Of a DNA stretch of 64,000 nucleotides, positions 30,826-39,889 are shown one piece after another. A program made the translations under genes and the position numbers. The notes beneath the pieces were generated by a model. It saw only the letters and a program-made list of their open reading frames with translations. It did not search any database and was not told where the DNA came from. Numbering within the stretch: the first letter of the stretch is position 1; every line of letters begins with the position of its first letter. This DNA is from Streptomyces sp. DHE7-1 (lineage in GTDB: Bacteria; Actinomycetota; Actinomycetes; Streptomycetales; Streptomycetaceae). The stretch lies in contig JACJDG010000003.1 in assembly GCA_016432725.1 (NCBI GenBank), positions 620,001-684,000 of the forward strand, in the 5' to 3' direction.

Positions 30826-32762
30826 TCAGGCCCGCCGCGGCCGTGCGCAGGCGCCCGCGGCGCACGCGGTGAGCCACTGGTCGAAGTCGGCGTCGTACCG
30901 GGTGCCGATGCCGTCGTGGTACACGGCGTATCCGCCGGCGTAGTCACCGGCGCGGAAGCGGGCGAGCACGCGCTGGACGTCGTCGGGATGGCGCTCGGCC
31001 ATGTAGCGCACGGCGAGGTAGCCCCACGGATAGGTGCGCGTCACGTCACTGTTGCCGTAGGTGCTCTCGAAGAGCGTGCTCAGGCGGTACGTGTGCTTCG
31101 CCGCCTCCTGGACCGCCTGGTCGTACGCCAGCCCCCGGTAGCCGTAGGAGACGTACTCGGCCAGACCCTCGATCCACCACACGTCCGGCACCGAGGTCTG
31201 CTCGGTGAAGTCGCCCCGCATGTCGTCGCGGGCGTCGAGGAAGTGCGTGTACTCGTGGTTCAGGTTCCAGACCCGGGCCGGGAAACCGTCGTCCACGTCC
31301 TTCTGGTACATGATCGAGGTGGGCCGGTTGGCCGGGTCGGACGGGTCTCCGTCCAGGGTGATGCCGCCGTTGTCGGTACTGACGCCGTAGATCGCGCCCG
31401 CGTAGGTCCGGTAGTCGGCGCGGCTCGCGAAGACGACGAGCTGGATGGACGAGACGTACTGGCCGGGTATCGGCCCTCGGCCCTGACGACGTGGCGGAAG
31501 TAGGCGCCCTGGTTCAGCACGCTCGCGCACACGGCGTCCAGCTCGTCCGCGGTGAGGGCCTGGGCGCGGACGGTGTGGTCCGCGTCGCAGCTGTGGGTGA
31601 CGGGCAGTGCGGCCTCGGTCAGTCTGCCGGGCAGGTCGCAGACCTCGTAGTAGGAGCAGCCGGCGCCGTCGTAGGAGGAGGCCTGGGTGGCGACGGCCAC
31701 CCAGAGTCCGGCCGTCGGACCGGTGATCCGCGACCGGTCCAGCAGGTCCCTGGCCAACGGCCGCACAGCGGCGCGCAGTTCCGGGTGCTCGACGTAACGG
31801 GCCAGGTTCATGCCGGCGTTGGTGTCCAGGAAGGACAGATCGGTGCCGAGCAGGTCCGTGTGGCGCAGCGCGAAGTCGTGCAGGGAAGCGGTGACGCGCG
31901 GGTCGGCGGCGACCGCCGTCACGTACCGGGGGTTCCAGTTGCCGCGCCACAGCGGTGTGTGGACGTCGTTGACGGCCCTGACCATGCTGTCGGTCGCGTC
32001 GTACGAGCGGTCGTAGGCGTCCAGCAGCCGCCGGTAGACGTACAGATAGCGGTCCTGCTGGTCGGCGCTGTCGGTGAGGATCACGGTCTCGCCGAGGATG
32101 TCGCCGTTGACCGCCGTGACGTCCCGCGCGTGGCGGCGCGCGAAGAAGGCGTCCAGGCCGCCGGTGGTGGCGGCGGTGAGGCGGGAGGTGTACGGGCCCA
32201 CGTCGCCGGGATGGTTGAACTGCACGTAGTAGCCGGCGCGCAGGAAGAGGACGAGTTGCAGCAGACCCGCGGAGTTGTCGCCCCGGTACCGCCCCGCCGC
32301 ACGTGCGAAGCCCTGGGCGACGCTGAGCATCTGCGGCTGGCGGAACACGTCGCGGGCGTCGGTGCCGGTGACGGAGAAGAGGGTGTTGACGCAGTCCGCG
32401 GTGGAGGACGTCACGAGCGCGACGAGCGCCGCCCCGCTACGGCTGCCGAAGTCGCCGGGCGCGCAGGAGGCGGCCTTCGCCGCGGCGGGCGACAGGGGGA
32501 CCGTGTCGTGGGTGAACGGCGTTTTCTGGGGCGGTAGTTGGGCCGGGCTGAGCGAGTGTGCCCGGCCGGGGGCGGGACGTTCGGTGGCGCCGGTGACCGG
32601 TCCGGCGGGCGGCGGCTCGGTGAGGTGTGCGGCGGGAGCGGCCGTCGGGCCGGCCCGGTGTCCGGGTAAGGCCTGGGTCGGGGCCGACAGCAGGCCGGCC
32701 ACGGTGGCGCAGACGGCGGCGGCGCCGGCCAGCCGTCCGGGCAGCGCGAAGCGATGGCGCAT
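30826..32762 (-). CDS. Secreted M9-family collagenase (frame break near 31466)
   Basis: A secreted zinc metalloprotease of about 646 residues. ATG 32762 follows GAGGAA and starts a signal peptide (MRHRFALPGRLAGAAAVCAT...LLSAP). Next come a Pro-rich linker, the M9 activator-like helical region (FRQPQMLSVAQGFARAAGRY) and the catalytic domain with HEYTHFLDAR (zinc His, general-base Glu), followed by a Glu-containing helix (WWIEGLAEYVSYG). It ends soon after the catalytic domain; no PKD or collagen-binding repeats are present, so it is a short family member. One base appears lost in the G run at 31465-31467. Substrate: collagen/gelatin or other secreted proteins. Confidence 0.85.
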
Positions 32763-32920
32763 CGGGGATTCCTCCACGAAGGGGGTGCGCCTCTGTGGGG
32801 TGCGAGGCGTGGGAGGAATGTCTCAGCGCACCGCTCCGGCAACAATGGCGTGTGACATAGCACATGGCACCGCCCGCTCATAACACCTCCGGTGCCGCGA
32901 AGAGACGGCGGGCCGTCTCG

Positions 32921-33874
32921 CTACGCCCCGGCGATGCTCCAGGTGCGCGCGGCCCACGCCCTCAAGTGCGGTGCCCCGGCGACCAGTTCGCGGTAGGCGC
33001 CGGTGGCCGACTGCATCAGCGCCTCCACGACGTCGTCGCCGGCCGTGTCGGGCCGCCAGGCCAGCACATAGCGGCACCAGAGCGGCGATCCGGCCAGGGG
33101 CTTGACCGCGACGTGCGGGATGGGGCGCAGGGTGGGCTGGACCAGGGACACGCCGAGCCCGTCGGCGATCATGCTCTGGAGCTGCGTCTGGTCGCCGAGG
33201 AACTCGTGCACGGTGACGGGCGTGAACCCGGCCGCGGCACAGGCGTCGTAGAACACCCCGGGCCAGCCGGCCCCGTCGTCCGGGGTGACGAACCACGGGT
33301 CCTCGGCCAGGTCGGCGAGCTGCACCTGGGCGCTCTGGCGCAGACGGTGGCGGGCGGGCAGCGCGACGAACGTCGGCTCGGTGACGATGCCGCGGTGGCG
33401 CACCGCGGGCGAGTGCGCCAGCTCCCGGCCCGGGTAGTCGGCGGCGATGGCCGCGTCCACCGCCCCCTCCTCCAGCAGTTCCACGATCCTCGATGAGGCG
33501 TAGACGCTGGTCACGGCGACGGACAGGTCCGGCAGCCGGGTGCGGACGCGGGACACGGTGCCCGAGAGCATGGGTGAGTTGGTCGCGGCCACGCGCAGGG
33601 TGCGGGCCGGGCGGCCGGCGGGCGGCCGGTGGCCGATCGCGTCGGCGCGGGCCAGGACGTCCCGCGCCTGGGCGACGACCTCGGCGCCGTACGGGGTGGG
33701 GCGCACCCCGCTCGCGCCGCGCTCGAAGAGCGGCTCGCCCAGATGGCGCTCGATGCGCCGGAGCTGGGTGCTGACGGCGGGCTGCGAGTAGCCGAGCTGC
33801 GTGGCGGCGCGGCCCACGCTGCCCGCGTCCGCGATCGCGCACAGCACCCGCAGGTGCCGTAGCTCCAGCTCCAT
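32921..33874 (-). CDS. LysR-family transcriptional regulator
   Basis: A 317-residue regulator. The winged helix-turn-helix occupies residues 1-60 (LCAIADAGSVGRAATQLGYSQPAVSTQLRRIERHLGEPLFER), followed by a type 2 periplasmic-binding-like effector domain from about residue 90 (RTLRVAATNSPML to the C-terminus). The ATG at 33874 has GGGGAG 7 bp upstream; the frame is open further but unlike the family. It is transcribed away from the TetR/esterase pair, so its target may be that unit or its own promoter. Effector unknown. Confidence 0.9.
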   Translation of the reverse strand: MELELRHLRVLCAIADAGSVGRAATQLGYSQPAVSTQLRRIERHLGEPLFERGASGVRPTPYGAEVVAQARDVLARADAIGHRPPAGRPARTLRVAATNSPMLSGTVSRVRTRLPDLSVAVTSVYASSRIVELLEEGAVDAAIAADYPGRELAHSPAVRHRGIVTEPTFVALPARHRLRQSAQVQLADLAEDPWFVTPDDGAGWPGVFYDACAAAGFTPVTVHEFLGDQTQLQSMIADGLGVSLVQPTLRPIPHVAVKPLAGSPLWCRYVLAWRPDTAGDDVVEALMQSATGAYRELVAGAPHLRAWAARTWSIAGA

Positions 33875-34035
33875 CGGCCCACTCCCCGTCCCAGCCGCAC
33901 CGTCGACAGTCGGCGCCGGTCCACGGCCGGCCCCGCTCGATTCTCCACCCCCCGCGAGAGCGCCGCCCACCGCCTCCTCGGACGCGGCCCGCTCGCCTAC
34001 TCGCCGGTCCGACCCGGCTACATCATTATCCTCTT

Positions 34036-34054
34036 TGCCTAAAGACATTAGGCA
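34036..34054. promoter_or_regulatory. Candidate TetR operator
   Basis: Perfect inverted repeat TGCCTAA (34036-34042), 5-bp spacer, TTAGGCA (34048-34054), in an AT-rich patch. It lies 35 bp upstream of the preferred ATG of the TetR gene, the usual place for an autoregulatory operator. It overlaps the alternative upstream ATG at 34054, an argument against that start. Confidence 0.6.
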
Positions 34055-34089
34055 TGCGCATAATGGATTCAGCCAAGAGGAGGAAGCTG

Positions 34090-34659
34090 ATGGTGCGCGC
34101 AGGTCTGACCACGGAGCGTCTGGTCCGGGCGGGGGCGGAGCTGGCCGACGAGGCCGGTTTCGACCAGGTGACGGTGTCGGCGCTGGCCCGGCGCTTCGAC
34201 GTGAAAGTGGCCAGCCTGTACTCGCACCTGAGGAACTCCCAGGACCTGAAGACACGCATCGCCCTGCTCGCGCTGGAGGAACTCGCCGACCGCGCCGCCG
34301 AGGCGCTGGCCGGGCGGGCCGGGAAGGACGCCCTGCGCGCCTTCGCGGACGCCTACCGCGACTACGCCCGGGAGCACCCGGGCCGCTACCAGGCGGCACG
34401 GTTCCGGCTCGACCCGGAGACGGCCGCCGCGAGTGCCGGCGGCCGGCACTCGCAGATGACCCGGGCGATCCTGCGCGGCTACGACCTGGCCGAACCGGAC
34501 CAGACCCACGCCGTCCGGCTGCTCGGCAGCGTGTTCCACGGCTACGTCGATCTGGAAGCGGCCGGCGGCTTCAGCCACAGCGCCCCCGACTCCCAGGAGT
34601 CGTGGACCCGCATCCTGGACGCCCTCGACGCGCTGCTGCGCGAGTGGCCGGCCCCCTGA
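34090..34659 (+). CDS. TetR-family regulator with WHG-type effector domain
   Basis: A 189-residue repressor. Helix-turn-helix within the first 50 residues (VRAGAELADEAGFDQVTVSALARRFDVKVASLYSHL), then a helical ligand domain with the YDLAEPDQTHAVRLLGSVFHGYVDLEA pattern of the C-terminal WHG domain. ATG 34090 is preferred because AGGAGGAAG lies just upstream and because a likely operator covers the upstream ATG 34054. The SGNH esterase follows 34 bp later, so they probably form one repressor-controlled unit. Ligand unknown. Confidence 0.85.
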   Translation: MVRAGLTTERLVRAGAELADEAGFDQVTVSALARRFDVKVASLYSHLRNSQDLKTRIALLALEELADRAAEALAGRAGKDALRAFADAYRDYAREHPGRYQAARFRLDPETAAASAGGRHSQMTRAILRGYDLAEPDQTHAVRLLGSVFHGYVDLEAAGGFSHSAPDSQESWTRILDALDALLREWPAP

Positions 34660-34693
34660 CCCCCTGAACTCCCCGGCAAGACAGGCGCTTACG

Positions 34694-35890
34694 ATGCCCT
34701 CCACCCCGTCCGACTGGATCACCACCCCGCTGACCGCCGGCCTCGTGCGCGGCGCCCTCGACCTGGAGCACACCGGGCACGGGCTGCTGCCGCACCGGCT
34801 GCCCGCCCGGGCCCGGGCCCAGTGCGCCGATCCGCAGCTGCGGATGGCGGAGTCCCAGCCCTCCGGCGTACGGCTGGCGCTGCGCACCCGCGCCACCGCC
34901 GTCGAACTCGACACCCTGCCCACCAAGCGCGTCTACACCGGCGCGCCACCGCGCCCGGACGGTGTGTACGACCTGCTGGTGGACGGGAGCCCGGCAGGCC
35001 GGGCCACCGCCGCCGGCGGGAACAGCCTGACGATCGACCTGGTCACCGGCACCGCCGAGCACCGGCCAGGCCCGGTCGCCACCGTGCGCTTCACCGGCCT
35101 TCCGGACCGGGACAAGGACGTCGAGATCTGGCTGCCGCACAACGAGACCACCGAACTGGTCGCGCTGCGCACCGACGCGCCCGTCGAACCGGTGCCCGAC
35201 CGGGGCCGCGCGGTGTGGCTGCATCACGGCAGCTCGATCAGCCACGGCTCCGACGCCGCGAGCCCCACCACCACCTGGCCGGCACTGGCCGCCTCGCTCG
35301 GCGGGGTGGAGCTGATCAACCTGGGCCTCGGCGGCAGCGCCCTGCTCGACCCCTTCACCGCACGCGCGCTGCGCGACACCCCCGCCGACCTGATCAGCGT
35401 CAAGCTCGGCATCAACCTGGTCAACACGGACCTGATGCGGCTGCGCGCCCTCGGCCCGGCCGTGCACGGTTTCCTCGACACCGTTCGTGAGGGGCACCCC
35501 GGCACACCGCTGCTCGTGGTCTCGCCGGTCCTGTGCCCCCTCCACGAGGACACGCCGGGCCCGAGCGCGCCCGACCTGTCCGCCCTGAGTTCCGGACGGC
35601 TCCGCTACCGGGCCGCCGGAGATCCGGCGGAGGTCGCGCAGGGCAAGCTCACCCTGCGCGTCATCCGGAAGGAGCTGGCCCGGATCGTGCGGGAACGGGC
35701 CGCCGAGGACCCGCGGCTGCACTACCTCGACGGCCGTGAACTGTACGGGGAGTCCGACTTCGGCGAACTGCCGCTGCCCGACGGGCTCCACCCGGACGCC
35801 GCCGCGCACCGCCGGATCGGCGAACGCTTCGCCTCGCTCGCCCTCGCCCCGGGCGGCCCGCTCGGCCGCCCGGCCGCCCGGACCGGCTGA
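34694..35890 (+). CDS. SGNH/GDSL-family esterase, two-domain
   Basis: A 398-residue hydrolase. Residues 1-165 form an N-terminal jelly-roll-like carbohydrate-esterase domain. The SGNH catalytic domain follows: block I HHGSSISHGS (nucleophile Ser181, with Ser replacing the usual Asp of GDS), block II INLGLGGSALLD (oxyanion Gly), block III KLGINLVN (Asn), and block V DGLHPDAAAH (Asp/His). No signal peptide, so it is likely cytoplasmic. The family deacylates sugars or small esters; the substrate is unknown but is probably related to the ligand of the TetR regulator encoded upstream. Confidence 0.85.
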   Translation: MPSTPSDWITTPLTAGLVRGALDLEHTGHGLLPHRLPARARAQCADPQLRMAESQPSGVRLALRTRATAVELDTLPTKRVYTGAPPRPDGVYDLLVDGSPAGRATAAGGNSLTIDLVTGTAEHRPGPVATVRFTGLPDRDKDVEIWLPHNETTELVALRTDAPVEPVPDRGRAVWLHHGSSISHGSDAASPTTTWPALAASLGGVELINLGLGGSALLDPFTARALRDTPADLISVKLGINLVNTDLMRLRALGPAVHGFLDTVREGHPGTPLLVVSPVLCPLHEDTPGPSAPDLSALSSGRLRYRAAGDPAEVAQGKLTLRVIRKELARIVRERAAEDPRLHYLDGRELYGESDFGELPLPDGLHPDAAAHRRIGERFASLALAPGGPLGRPAARTG

Positions 35891-35911
35891 GCGGCCCCGG
35901 CGGGCCGGTCC
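35880..35911. terminator. Hairpin between convergent esterase and sortase genes
   Basis: GGACCGGC (35880-35887) pairs with GCCGGTCC (35904-35911), with additional GC-rich pairing between. It overlaps the esterase stop and ends just before the sortase stop. Confidence 0.5.
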
Positions 35912-35912
35912 C

Positions 35913-36644
35913 TCACACCAGGTGGGCGAAGACGACCAGGTTGTCGGTGTAGTCCCGCACCGTGTGGTCGTAGTCGCCCGCGCAGGTGATGAGCCGGACC
36001 TCCGGGCGGTCGGCGTCGGCGTACACGCGGTCGCTGGGGAAGGCGTCCTTGGCGAACGTCTCCGTGTCGTCCACGACGAACTCCGCCTTCTGCCCGTCGG
36101 CCCGGTCCACGGTGAACCGGTCGCCGCGCCCGAGCTCGTAGAGGTTGGCGAAGACGGCCGCCGACGTCACCGTGTCCACGTGACCGGCGATGATCGCGGT
36201 GCCCTTCTCGCCGGGCGTGACGCCGTCGACGTACCAGCCGACGAGGTTGGTGTCGGCCGCCGGCGGTGGCTGGAGCTGCCCGGTGGAGGCGAGGGAGAGG
36301 GGGGTGAAGGGGGCGTCCACGGAGATCTTCGGGATCACCAGACGGGTCGGTGTGGCGCGGGGCAGCGACCGCTCCGCCTGATCGGTGCCGGACTGGTCCG
36401 TGGCGGGCTGGTCGGTGCCGGCCGGTGTACCGGCGCTCACCGTCGTGCCGCCGGGCGCCTGTGGGACGTCACCGTCACCGCGGTGGCCGCCGAAGACGCT
36501 GACGGCGATGAAGACGATCGCCACGCCCCACAGGGTCAGCCGCCCGCCGCGGCCGGCCTGCTGCGCGGCCCGGTCCTGCGCGGGGGTGGCCGGGGTCGAG
36601 GGATCAGTGGAGGAGGGGTCCGGGGAAGTGGGGTCTGCTGCCAT
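35913..36644 (-). CDS. Class F sortase
   Basis: A 243-residue membrane-anchored transpeptidase. Residues 36-52 are a single membrane helix (LTLWGVAIVFIAVSVFG) after a Pro/Ser/Thr-rich cytoplasmic head, then a polar linker and the sortase barrel. Catalytic residues: His155 (IIAGHVDT), Cys221 (RLITCAGD) and Arg230 (HTVRDY). Small size, N-terminal anchor and the LITC motif fit actinobacterial class F. ATG 36644 begins MAADPTSP. The next gene upstream encodes a secreted protein with a C-terminal anchor-like tail, its likely substrate, and the two are probably cotranscribed. Confidence 0.9.
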   Translation of the reverse strand: MAADPTSPDPSSTDPSTPATPAQDRAAQQAGRGGRLTLWGVAIVFIAVSVFGGHRGDGDVPQAPGGTTVSAGTPAGTDQPATDQSGTDQAERSLPRATPTRLVIPKISVDAPFTPLSLASTGQLQPPPAADTNLVGWYVDGVTPGEKGTAIIAGHVDTVTSAAVFANLYELGRGDRFTVDRADGQKAEFVVDDTETFAKDAFPSDRVYADADRPEVRLITCAGDYDHTVRDYTDNLVVFAHLV

Positions 36645-36754
36645 CGGACATCACCTCATTCGGGCACGGCAGCACAGGCGTCGGGCTCCTCCGGGCGCGG
36701 GCCGCCGGCGCGGGACGCCGGCGGCGAACGCGGCCCTGGGAGGAGGGGGGCCGG

Positions 36755-37437
36755 TCAGGACGCGGGCTCGCCGGCCTTCCTGCGGCGCATCGCGTACATG
36801 CCGGTGGCGCCTACGGCGAGCACGGCCAGACCGCCCGCGGTGACACCGGGAGAGGCGAGGGCGCCGCCGCCGGTGTGCATGCCGCCACGGGGCTTGTCGT
36901 GGTCGCCGCCACCCCAGTCGTCCTTGCCTCCGCCGCTGTCCTTGCCGCCCCAGTCGTCCTTTCCGCCGCCGTCCTCCTTGCCCCCGCCTTCCTTGCCACC
37001 GCCGCCTTCCTTGCCTCCGCCTTCCTTACCGCCGCCGCCTTCCTTGCCTCCGCCGTTGCCCTTGTCCCGGTAGGTCTCGGGTCGAACCGGCTGTCGTCGC
37101 CCGAGCCCCAGTCGTCACCACCGCGGACCGCGGCGAGCGCACCGCCGCCCGTGTGCATTCCGCCGCGCGGTCCGTCGTGGCTGCGGCCACCGTCGTCCTC
37201 GCTGCTGTAGTCGTTGTCGTAGTCCTTGCCGGAACCCTTGCCGGAGCCCTTTTCGTGGTCCCGGCCGGAACCCTTGTCGTAACCGCTGTCGGAGTCGCTG
37301 TCGTGCTCCTTGCTGTACGAGGAGTCGTCCCGGCCGCCGCCGTCCGCGGCCGGCGCGGCGAAAGCCGCACCGGGCGTGGCGAAGGCCAGGGCGGCGGAGG
37401 CGGCCGCCGTGGCGAGAAGAATGCGGGCAGAGCGCAT
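36755..37437 (-). CDS. Gly/Lys/Asp-rich secreted protein, probable sortase substrate (frame break near 37080)
   Basis: A cell-surface protein of about 227 residues. ATG 37437 follows AAGGA and starts a signal peptide (MRSARILLATAAASAALAFA, cleavage near AFA-AP). The mature part is extremely polar: Ser/Asp-rich, then a run of K-E-G-G-G and K-D-D-W-G-G repeats. The C-terminus has a hydrophobic helix (GVTAGGLAVLAVGATGMYA) and a basic MRRRKAGEPAS tail, the layout of a wall-sorting signal. No LPxTG is present; instead PRGGMHTGGGAL occurs twice, once mid-protein and once just before the helix. One base appears lost at 37078-37082. Confidence 0.7.
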
Positions 37438-37780
37438 ATCGGTGTCCTTCCGCCGTGGCCGGGCAGCGGATACGTCATCAGCTGAATGGACCCGGTCGCG
37501 ACATGAACCACCGTCAGCCAGCCCGTGGCGGCGCACCATCCGGGCGGCCCAGCCGGGTCATCGCGCCACCCGTCTGCCCCAGCGACACGCCGGAGCACCC
37601 CCCGTCCGGGGCACCGCTCGTCACCCGGGCGCGCGCCGGCCGGCCCGTGGCCCCGGATACGGGGTCCCCCTTCCGGGCCGGTCCGCCCGTGCTGCGGCGG
37701 CGCGCGTGCCGGGAACCCGACGGTGCATCACATGACGGCGGCGCACCCGTCCCCCGGCCCGCCGAGAAAGGGGCGGCTCC
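37438..37780. other. Divergent intergenic region
   Basis: A 343-bp gap between the leftward sortase-substrate gene and the rightward Vgb-like gene. The first 60 bp are less GC-rich (GATACGTCATCAGCTGAATGG) and are a likely promoter zone. GAAAGGGG at 37764-37771 is the ribosome site for the Vgb-like gene. I see no gene, long dyad or terminator. Confidence 0.4.
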
Positions 37781-38782
37781 ATGCGGCGTCTCACCCTGAC
37801 CGGGCGGCACCCGCTCCGCCGCTTCCTCGTCGCCTTTCTGGGCGCGCTGACCGGGGCCTCCGTGGCCGCGGCGCCGGCCCGGGCCGACGTGGGCGACATG
37901 ACGGTGCATCCGATCACCACCACGGCCGGCACGCTTCCCGCCGGCATCACCACCGGGCCCGACGGGGCACTGTGGTTCGCGGGATCGGGAGCGGGCCGCA
38001 TCGGGCGCGTCAGTGCCGAGGGCGACGTCACCGACTTCCCCGCCGGGGGCCCGGACAGCCTCCCCCTCGACATCACGGCCGGCCCCGACGGGGCGCTGTG
38101 GTTCACCGAGGCGAAGGCGAACCGGATCGGCCGGATCACCACCTCCGGGCGGCTCACGGAGTTCCGGGTGCCGACGCCGGACGCCTTTCCGGCCGGCATC
38201 GCGAGCGGGCCGGACGGCGCCCTGTGGTTCACCGAGCAGAACGGCGACAGGATCGGCCGGATCACCGTCTCCGGCCGCGTCACCGAGTACCCGGTGCCGA
38301 CCCCGGACGCCGCCGTCCGCTCCATCGCGGCGGGCGCCGACGGCGCGTTGTGGTTCACGGAGGCGGCCGGCGGCAGGGTCGGGCGGATCGGCGTCACCGG
38401 GCGGAGCACCGAGTTCCCGCTGCCCCGGGGCGGGGCCTTCCCGGACGCGATCGTCGCCGGGCCCGGCGGCATGTGGTTCACCATGTCCGGCCCGGACCCG
38501 GTCGGCCGGATCGACTCCTCCGGCCGTGTCACCGGGTTCCGGCCCCCCGATCCGGACAGCGTGCCGGCCGGTATCACCCGCGGTCCCGACGGCCGGGTGT
38601 GGTACGCCGACCAGGCCGGCCGGATCGGGCGGATCGGCGCGGGCGGTGTCATCACCTCCTTCCCGGTGCCGGGCGGCGCGGACGGGGTGCCGTACCGCGT
38701 CACGGCGGGGCCCGACGGCGGCGTGTGGTTCACCGAACTGCTCGGCAACGCCGTGGGACGGGTGCGGGCGATGCCGCGGTGA
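37781..38782 (+). CDS. Secreted Vgb-like beta-propeller protein
   Basis: A 333-residue exported protein. After an N-terminal signal (LRRFLVAFLGALTGASVAAAPARA) come seven repeats of about 41-42 residues with the pattern xGPDGALWFTExxxxRIGRIxxxGxxTEFPxP, each a propeller blade. This is the fold of virginiamycin B lyase (Vgb), a streptogramin-inactivating enzyme. Most secreted family members are not proven lyases, and I cannot confirm the Vgb active-site His residues here. Ribosome site GAAAGGGG. Monocistronic and intact. Confidence 0.8.
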   Translation: MRRLTLTGRHPLRRFLVAFLGALTGASVAAAPARADVGDMTVHPITTTAGTLPAGITTGPDGALWFAGSGAGRIGRVSAEGDVTDFPAGGPDSLPLDITAGPDGALWFTEAKANRIGRITTSGRLTEFRVPTPDAFPAGIASGPDGALWFTEQNGDRIGRITVSGRVTEYPVPTPDAAVRSIAAGADGALWFTEAAGGRVGRIGVTGRSTEFPLPRGGAFPDAIVAGPGGMWFTMSGPDPVGRIDSSGRVTGFRPPDPDSVPAGITRGPDGRVWYADQAGRIGRIGAGGVITSFPVPGGADGVPYRVTAGPDGGVWFTELLGNAVGRVRAMPR

Positions 38783-38918
38783 CCCCGCGACGCCGTGCGG
38801 CGCGTCCGCACGCGTTCCCGGACGCCTCTTGTTATGACCGGCGTCATAGAGCAGGCTGTCCGACGGCCCGGGGCCGGGCCGACGGCGGCCGGGCGGGGCG
38901 ACGTGCGGGGAGGAAGCG

Positions 38919-39794
38919 GTGCTGGACACGACGGCGCGGGAGATGTGGGAGCTGTTCGAACCGGTGCACGATCTGGTGTACTTCGCGCCCGAGGCACGAC
39001 AGGCGGCGGACGGCCTCGGGATGCGCGGGTACTGGATGGGGTACTTCGCGCTGCGCGCCGCCCCGTTGGGCCCGGTGGCCCCGTGCGTGGTGACGAGTTC
39101 CTTCAGCGTCTTCCACCCCGCCCGGGTCGCCCGCGCCCTCCCCGACGCCTGGAAGTACGCCGCTCCCGCAGACGTGCTGGCGGCCCGGGAGGAGGCCATG
39201 GACGCGGCGATGACCCGTCTGTTCGGCGCGGAGCGGACGCGGTCCGCCCGGTTCGCGGAGGCGGCCGACCTCGCGTGGGAGGCGGCAGCGGCGGCGGACA
39301 CCACGGGCCGGGTGCTGGCCGCCGCGAACCAGGCGCTGGAGCGGCCCGCACGGGCGACGGCGCGGCTGTGGCAGGCGGTGACGACGCTGCGGGAGCACCG
39401 GGGCGACGGCCATGTGGCGGTGCTGGTGAGCGTGGGGATCGGTCCGCTGGAGGCCATGGTGCTCAAGGCGGCCGCCGGCGAGTCGGACGGGCCGTTCCTG
39501 CGGGAGACCCGCAGGTGGGAGCCGGCGGACTGGACGGCGGCCGAGGACACCCTGCGCGAGCGCGGGTTCCTCGCCGCGGACGGTTCGCTGACCCGCGCGG
39601 GCGTCGCGGGCCGGGCGCGCGTCGAGCAGTGGACGGACCGGGCGGCCGAGCGTCCCTGGCGCGCGCTCGGCGCGGAGCGCACCGGCCGTCTGGCCGGGCT
39701 GCTGGAGCCGCTGGCCCGCGCCGTCGGGGAGTCGGGACTGCTGCCGGCCGGCAACCCGGTGGGGCTGCCCCTGCGGGAGCCCACGCGGCCGTGA
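38919..39794 (+). CDS. SCO6745-type helical protein
   Basis: A 291-residue all-helical soluble protein with the opening pattern MLDTTAREMWELFEPVHDLVYF and internal MGYFALRAAPLGPV and SSFSVFHPARVARALPDAW segments. These match a family known mainly from actinomycetes through Streptomyces coelicolor SCO6745, of undefined biochemical role; the central and C-terminal parts resemble a winged helix (WTAAEDTLRERGFLAADGSLT). GTG 38919 follows GGAGGAAG. No signal peptide or membrane segment. Intact. Next gene starts 95 bp later. Confidence 0.65.
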   Translation: MLDTTAREMWELFEPVHDLVYFAPEARQAADGLGMRGYWMGYFALRAAPLGPVAPCVVTSSFSVFHPARVARALPDAWKYAAPADVLAAREEAMDAAMTRLFGAERTRSARFAEAADLAWEAAAAADTTGRVLAAANQALERPARATARLWQAVTTLREHRGDGHVAVLVSVGIGPLEAMVLKAAAGESDGPFLRETRRWEPADWTAAEDTLRERGFLAADGSLTRAGVAGRARVEQWTDRAAERPWRALGAERTGRLAGLLEPLARAVGESGLLPAGNPVGLPLREPTRP

Positions 39795-39889
39795 CCGCCG
39801 CCGGAGCGCGCGAGTCCGGCTGAAAATGACCTGAGCAATGGCCGAAGCGTCCTCAGAAGGGGCTCGTTCCCGGGCCGTACGCTGAGGCC

